Shown here: piece after piece, positions 4,143 to 5,985 of the stretch
Layout of the letters: each line of letters opens with the position of its first letter
Position numbering within the stretch: the stretch's first letter is position 1
The notes under the pieces: model-generated
What the model saw: only the letters and a program-made list of their open reading frames with translations
What the model was told of the DNA's origin: nothing
The model's database searches: none
Program-made: the position numbers and the translations under genes
NCBI GenBank assembly: GCA_007119455.1
Contig: SKPR01000116.1
Coordinates: forward strand, 1 to 5,985
DNA: 5,985 bases
Reading direction: 5' to 3'
Origin: Candidatus Brevefilum sp.
GTDB lineage: Bacteria; Chloroflexota; Anaerolineae; Anaerolineales; Anaerolineaceae

Positions 4143-5985
4143 ATGGGAAAAATCATCGGTATTGACCTTGGAACAACCAACTCTGTCGCCGCCGTCATGG
4201 TAGGCGGCGAACCCGTCGTGATCCCCTCTGCGGAGGGAGAACGGCTTGTCCCATCCGTGGTCGCTGTCAACAAAAACGGCGAGCGCCTGGTGGGACGGGT
4301 GGCCCGCAACCAGGCCATCACCAACCCTGAGAACACGATCTTCTCAATTAAACGTTTCATGGGGCGGAAATTTGACGACCCGGAAGTTCAACGGGCGTTA
4401 AAACACGTGCCCTATCAGGTCAGCAAAGCGCCCAATGGAGATCTGCGAGTTTACCTGGCCGGTAAAGAATATTCACCCCCTGAGGTGTCGGCCATGATTC
4501 TCTCCAAGATTAAAAGGGATGCAGAAGCTTACCTGGGCGAACCCGTCACCCAGGCTGTGATCACCGTCCCGGCTTACTTTAATGATGCCCAGCGGAATGC
4601 CACCAAGGATGCCGGTAAGATTGCCGGCCTGGAGGTGCTGCGGATCATCAACGAGCCAACGGCTTCATCCCTGGCTTATGGTCTGGATAAAAAGAAGAAT
4701 GAAGTGATAGCCGTCTATGACCTGGGCGGCGGTACCTTTGACATCTCCATCCTGGATGTTGGCGAAGGCGTCTTCCAGGTGCGCTCCACCAGCGGGGACA
4801 CCTTCCTCGGTGGTGATGATTTTGACCAGCGGATTATCGATTTCATCGCCGACGATTTCAAAAAGGAACACGGTATTGACCTGCGTAATGACCGCCAATC
4901 CCTGCAACGTCTGAAAGAGGCCGCGGAAAAAGCCAAAATCGAGCTGTCCAGCACCATGCAAGCTGAGATCAACCTGCCCTATGTCACGGCTGATTCAACC
5001 GGCCCGAAACACCTGGTGATGACACTGACCCGATCCAGGTTAGAGCAATTAACTGAAGACCTGGTCAACCGCAGCCTGACGCCTGTCAAACAGGCCCTGG
5101 ATGATGCCAATTTGCAGAAGAGTGAAGTGGACGAGGTGGTTTTAGTGGGTGGCATGACCCGTATGCCGAAGATTCAAACCGAGGTTGAAAAATTATTCAA
5201 CAAAGAACCCCATAAGGGCGTCAATCCCGATGAAGTTGTGGCAATTGGTGCCGCAATCCAGGCCGGGGTTCTGGGCGGTGAGGTCAAGGACATCCTGTTG
5301 CTGGATGTAACCCCCCTGACCCTGTCCGTGGAGACCCTGGGCGGCGTGGCCACCCCCCTGATCAAACGCAACACGACCATCCCCACCCGTGAGAGCCAGG
5401 TCTTTTCCACAGCTTCTGACAGCCAGACCCAGGTTGAAATTCATGTACTCCAGGGCGAACGCCCGATGGCTGCAGACAATAAATCGCTGGGCAAGTTCAT
5501 CCTGGATGGCATTCCCCCCGCACCACGCGGCGTACCGCAAATCGAAGTGACCTTCGATATCAATGCCAACGGCATCCTGGAGGTGACGGCGCAGGATAAA
5601 GCCACCGGCCGCAGCCAGAATATCACCATCACGGCTTCCTCGGGTTTGAGCGAAGATGAGGTGGAAAAGATGCGGCAGGACGCTGAAAAGCACGCTGATG
5701 AAGACCGCCAACGACGCGACCTGATTGAAGCTCGTAATCATGCCGATAATATGGTCTATTCCGCTGAAAAAACGCTCAAAGACCTGGGCGACAAAGTCCC
5801 TGGCGAGATGCAGCAGCAGGTCGAAGATGCGGCCAGCAAAGTGCGTGAGGTCAAGGATAGCGATGATCTCGAAAGCATCAAAAAAGCGTCAGAGGAGCTG
5901 GCCGAGGTTTTGCAGCAGCTCGGGCAGGCTGCATACCAGCAAGGGACAGCGGACGAAGGCGCGCCAGGCGATGAAGGTGGTGAAA
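4143..5985 (+). CDS. dnaK: Chaperone DnaK (Hsp70), cut by right edge in C-terminal tail
   Basis: An ATP-driven Hsp70 chaperone that binds exposed hydrophobic segments, working with DnaJ and GrpE. There are 614 complete codons in the window and no stop; the usual length is 610-640, so only the last part of the tail is missing. The nucleotide-binding domain has GIDLGTTNS (6-14), VITVPAYFNDAQR, INEPTASSLAYG (169-180, with Glu171 numbered as in E. coli) and DLGGGTFD (193-200). The hydrophobic linker ILLLDVTPL (384-392) leads to the substrate-binding beta domain, and a charged helical lid starts near GLSEDEVEKM. The final residues are rich in G, D and E. After KRFMGRKF (70-77) it carries the extra segment of about 23 residues found in Gram-negative DnaK and absent from B. 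subtilis-type DnaK. The position after grpE predicts dnaJ next, outside the window. Confidence 0.98.
   Translation, partial: MGKIIGIDLGTTNSVAAVMVGGEPVVIPSAEGERLVPSVVAVNKNGERLVGRVARNQAITNPENTIFSIKRFMGRKFDDPEVQRALKHVPYQVSKAPNGDLRVYLAGKEYSPPEVSAMILSKIKRDAEAYLGEPVTQAVITVPAYFNDAQRNATKDAGKIAGLEVLRIINEPTASSLAYGLDKKKNEVIAVYDLGGGTFDISILDVGEGVFQVRSTSGDTFLGGDDFDQRIIDFIADDFKKEHGIDLRNDRQSLQRLKEAAEKAKIELSSTMQAEINLPYVTADSTGPKHLVMTLTRSRLEQLTEDLVNRSLTPVKQALDDANLQKSEVDEVVLVGGMTRMPKIQTEVEKLFNKEPHKGVNPDEVVAIGAAIQAGVLGGEVKDILLLDVTPLTLSVETLGGVATPLIKRNTTIPTRESQVFSTASDSQTQVEIHVLQGERPMAADNKSLGKFILDGIPPAPRGVPQIEVTFDINANGILEVTAQDKATGRSQNITITASSGLSEDEVEKMRQDAEKHADEDRQRRDLIEARNHADNMVYSAEKTLKDLGDKVPGEMQQQVEDAASKVREVKDSDDLESIKKASEELAEVLQQLGQAAYQQGTADEGAPGDEGGE

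Noticed and set aside
5193..5741. Minus-strand open frame of 182 codons, and the smaller 5174-5410 and 5441-5632 frames
   Set aside because: They are antisense to the conserved dnaK substrate-binding and lid regions, which tend to leave open frames on the opposite strand.

Overview
The window looks like a stretch of chromosome from a bacterium with moderate GC content. The likely lineage is Chloroflexi, possibly class Anaerolineae, but that is inference. It combines three things: a tRNA-dependent T-box leader on leuS, a perfect CIRCE operator in front of an hrcA-grpE-dnaK operon, and a DnaK that keeps the 'Gram-negative type' insert in its nucleotide-binding domain. The T-box and CIRCE argue against most proteobacteria. 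The DnaK insert argues against ordinary low-GC Firmicutes.

Left half (minus strand). Bases 1-1026 hold the N-terminal 342 codons of leucyl-tRNA synthetase, which runs off the left edge. Upstream of it lies a complete T-box attenuator: SigA-type promoter, stem I with an AGTA motif and a CTC (Leu) specifier, smaller hairpins, and mutually exclusive antiterminator and terminator. About 200 nt separate the attenuator from the leuS start. That interval contains five perfect copies of a 7-bp repeat. Further upstream on the same strand are a small MOSC-domain-like gene (1693-2106) and a possible 39-codon small ORF (2131-2250).

Centre. Bases 2107-2373 separate the divergent minus- and plus-strand units. 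They hold the possible small ORF, a GC-rich hairpin followed by what may be a decayed IS200/IS605-type right end, and AT-rich DNA upstream of the hrcA promoter.

Right half (plus strand). A promoter (TTGACG, 17 bp, TAACAT with an extended -10 TG) and a perfect CIRCE inverted repeat precede hrcA, grpE and dnaK. All three have clear ribosome binding sites and short gaps, with no terminator between them, so they read as one heat-shock operon. HrcA represses its own operon through CIRCE. GrpE is the nucleotide exchange factor for DnaK. dnaK is cut by the right edge in its acidic C-terminal tail.

Most of the window is conserved housekeeping sequence, and I see no undescribed multi-gene system. The points most worth checking are the T-box, the heptamer array in the leuS 5' untranslated region, the small ORF, and the hairpin in the divergent intergenic region.
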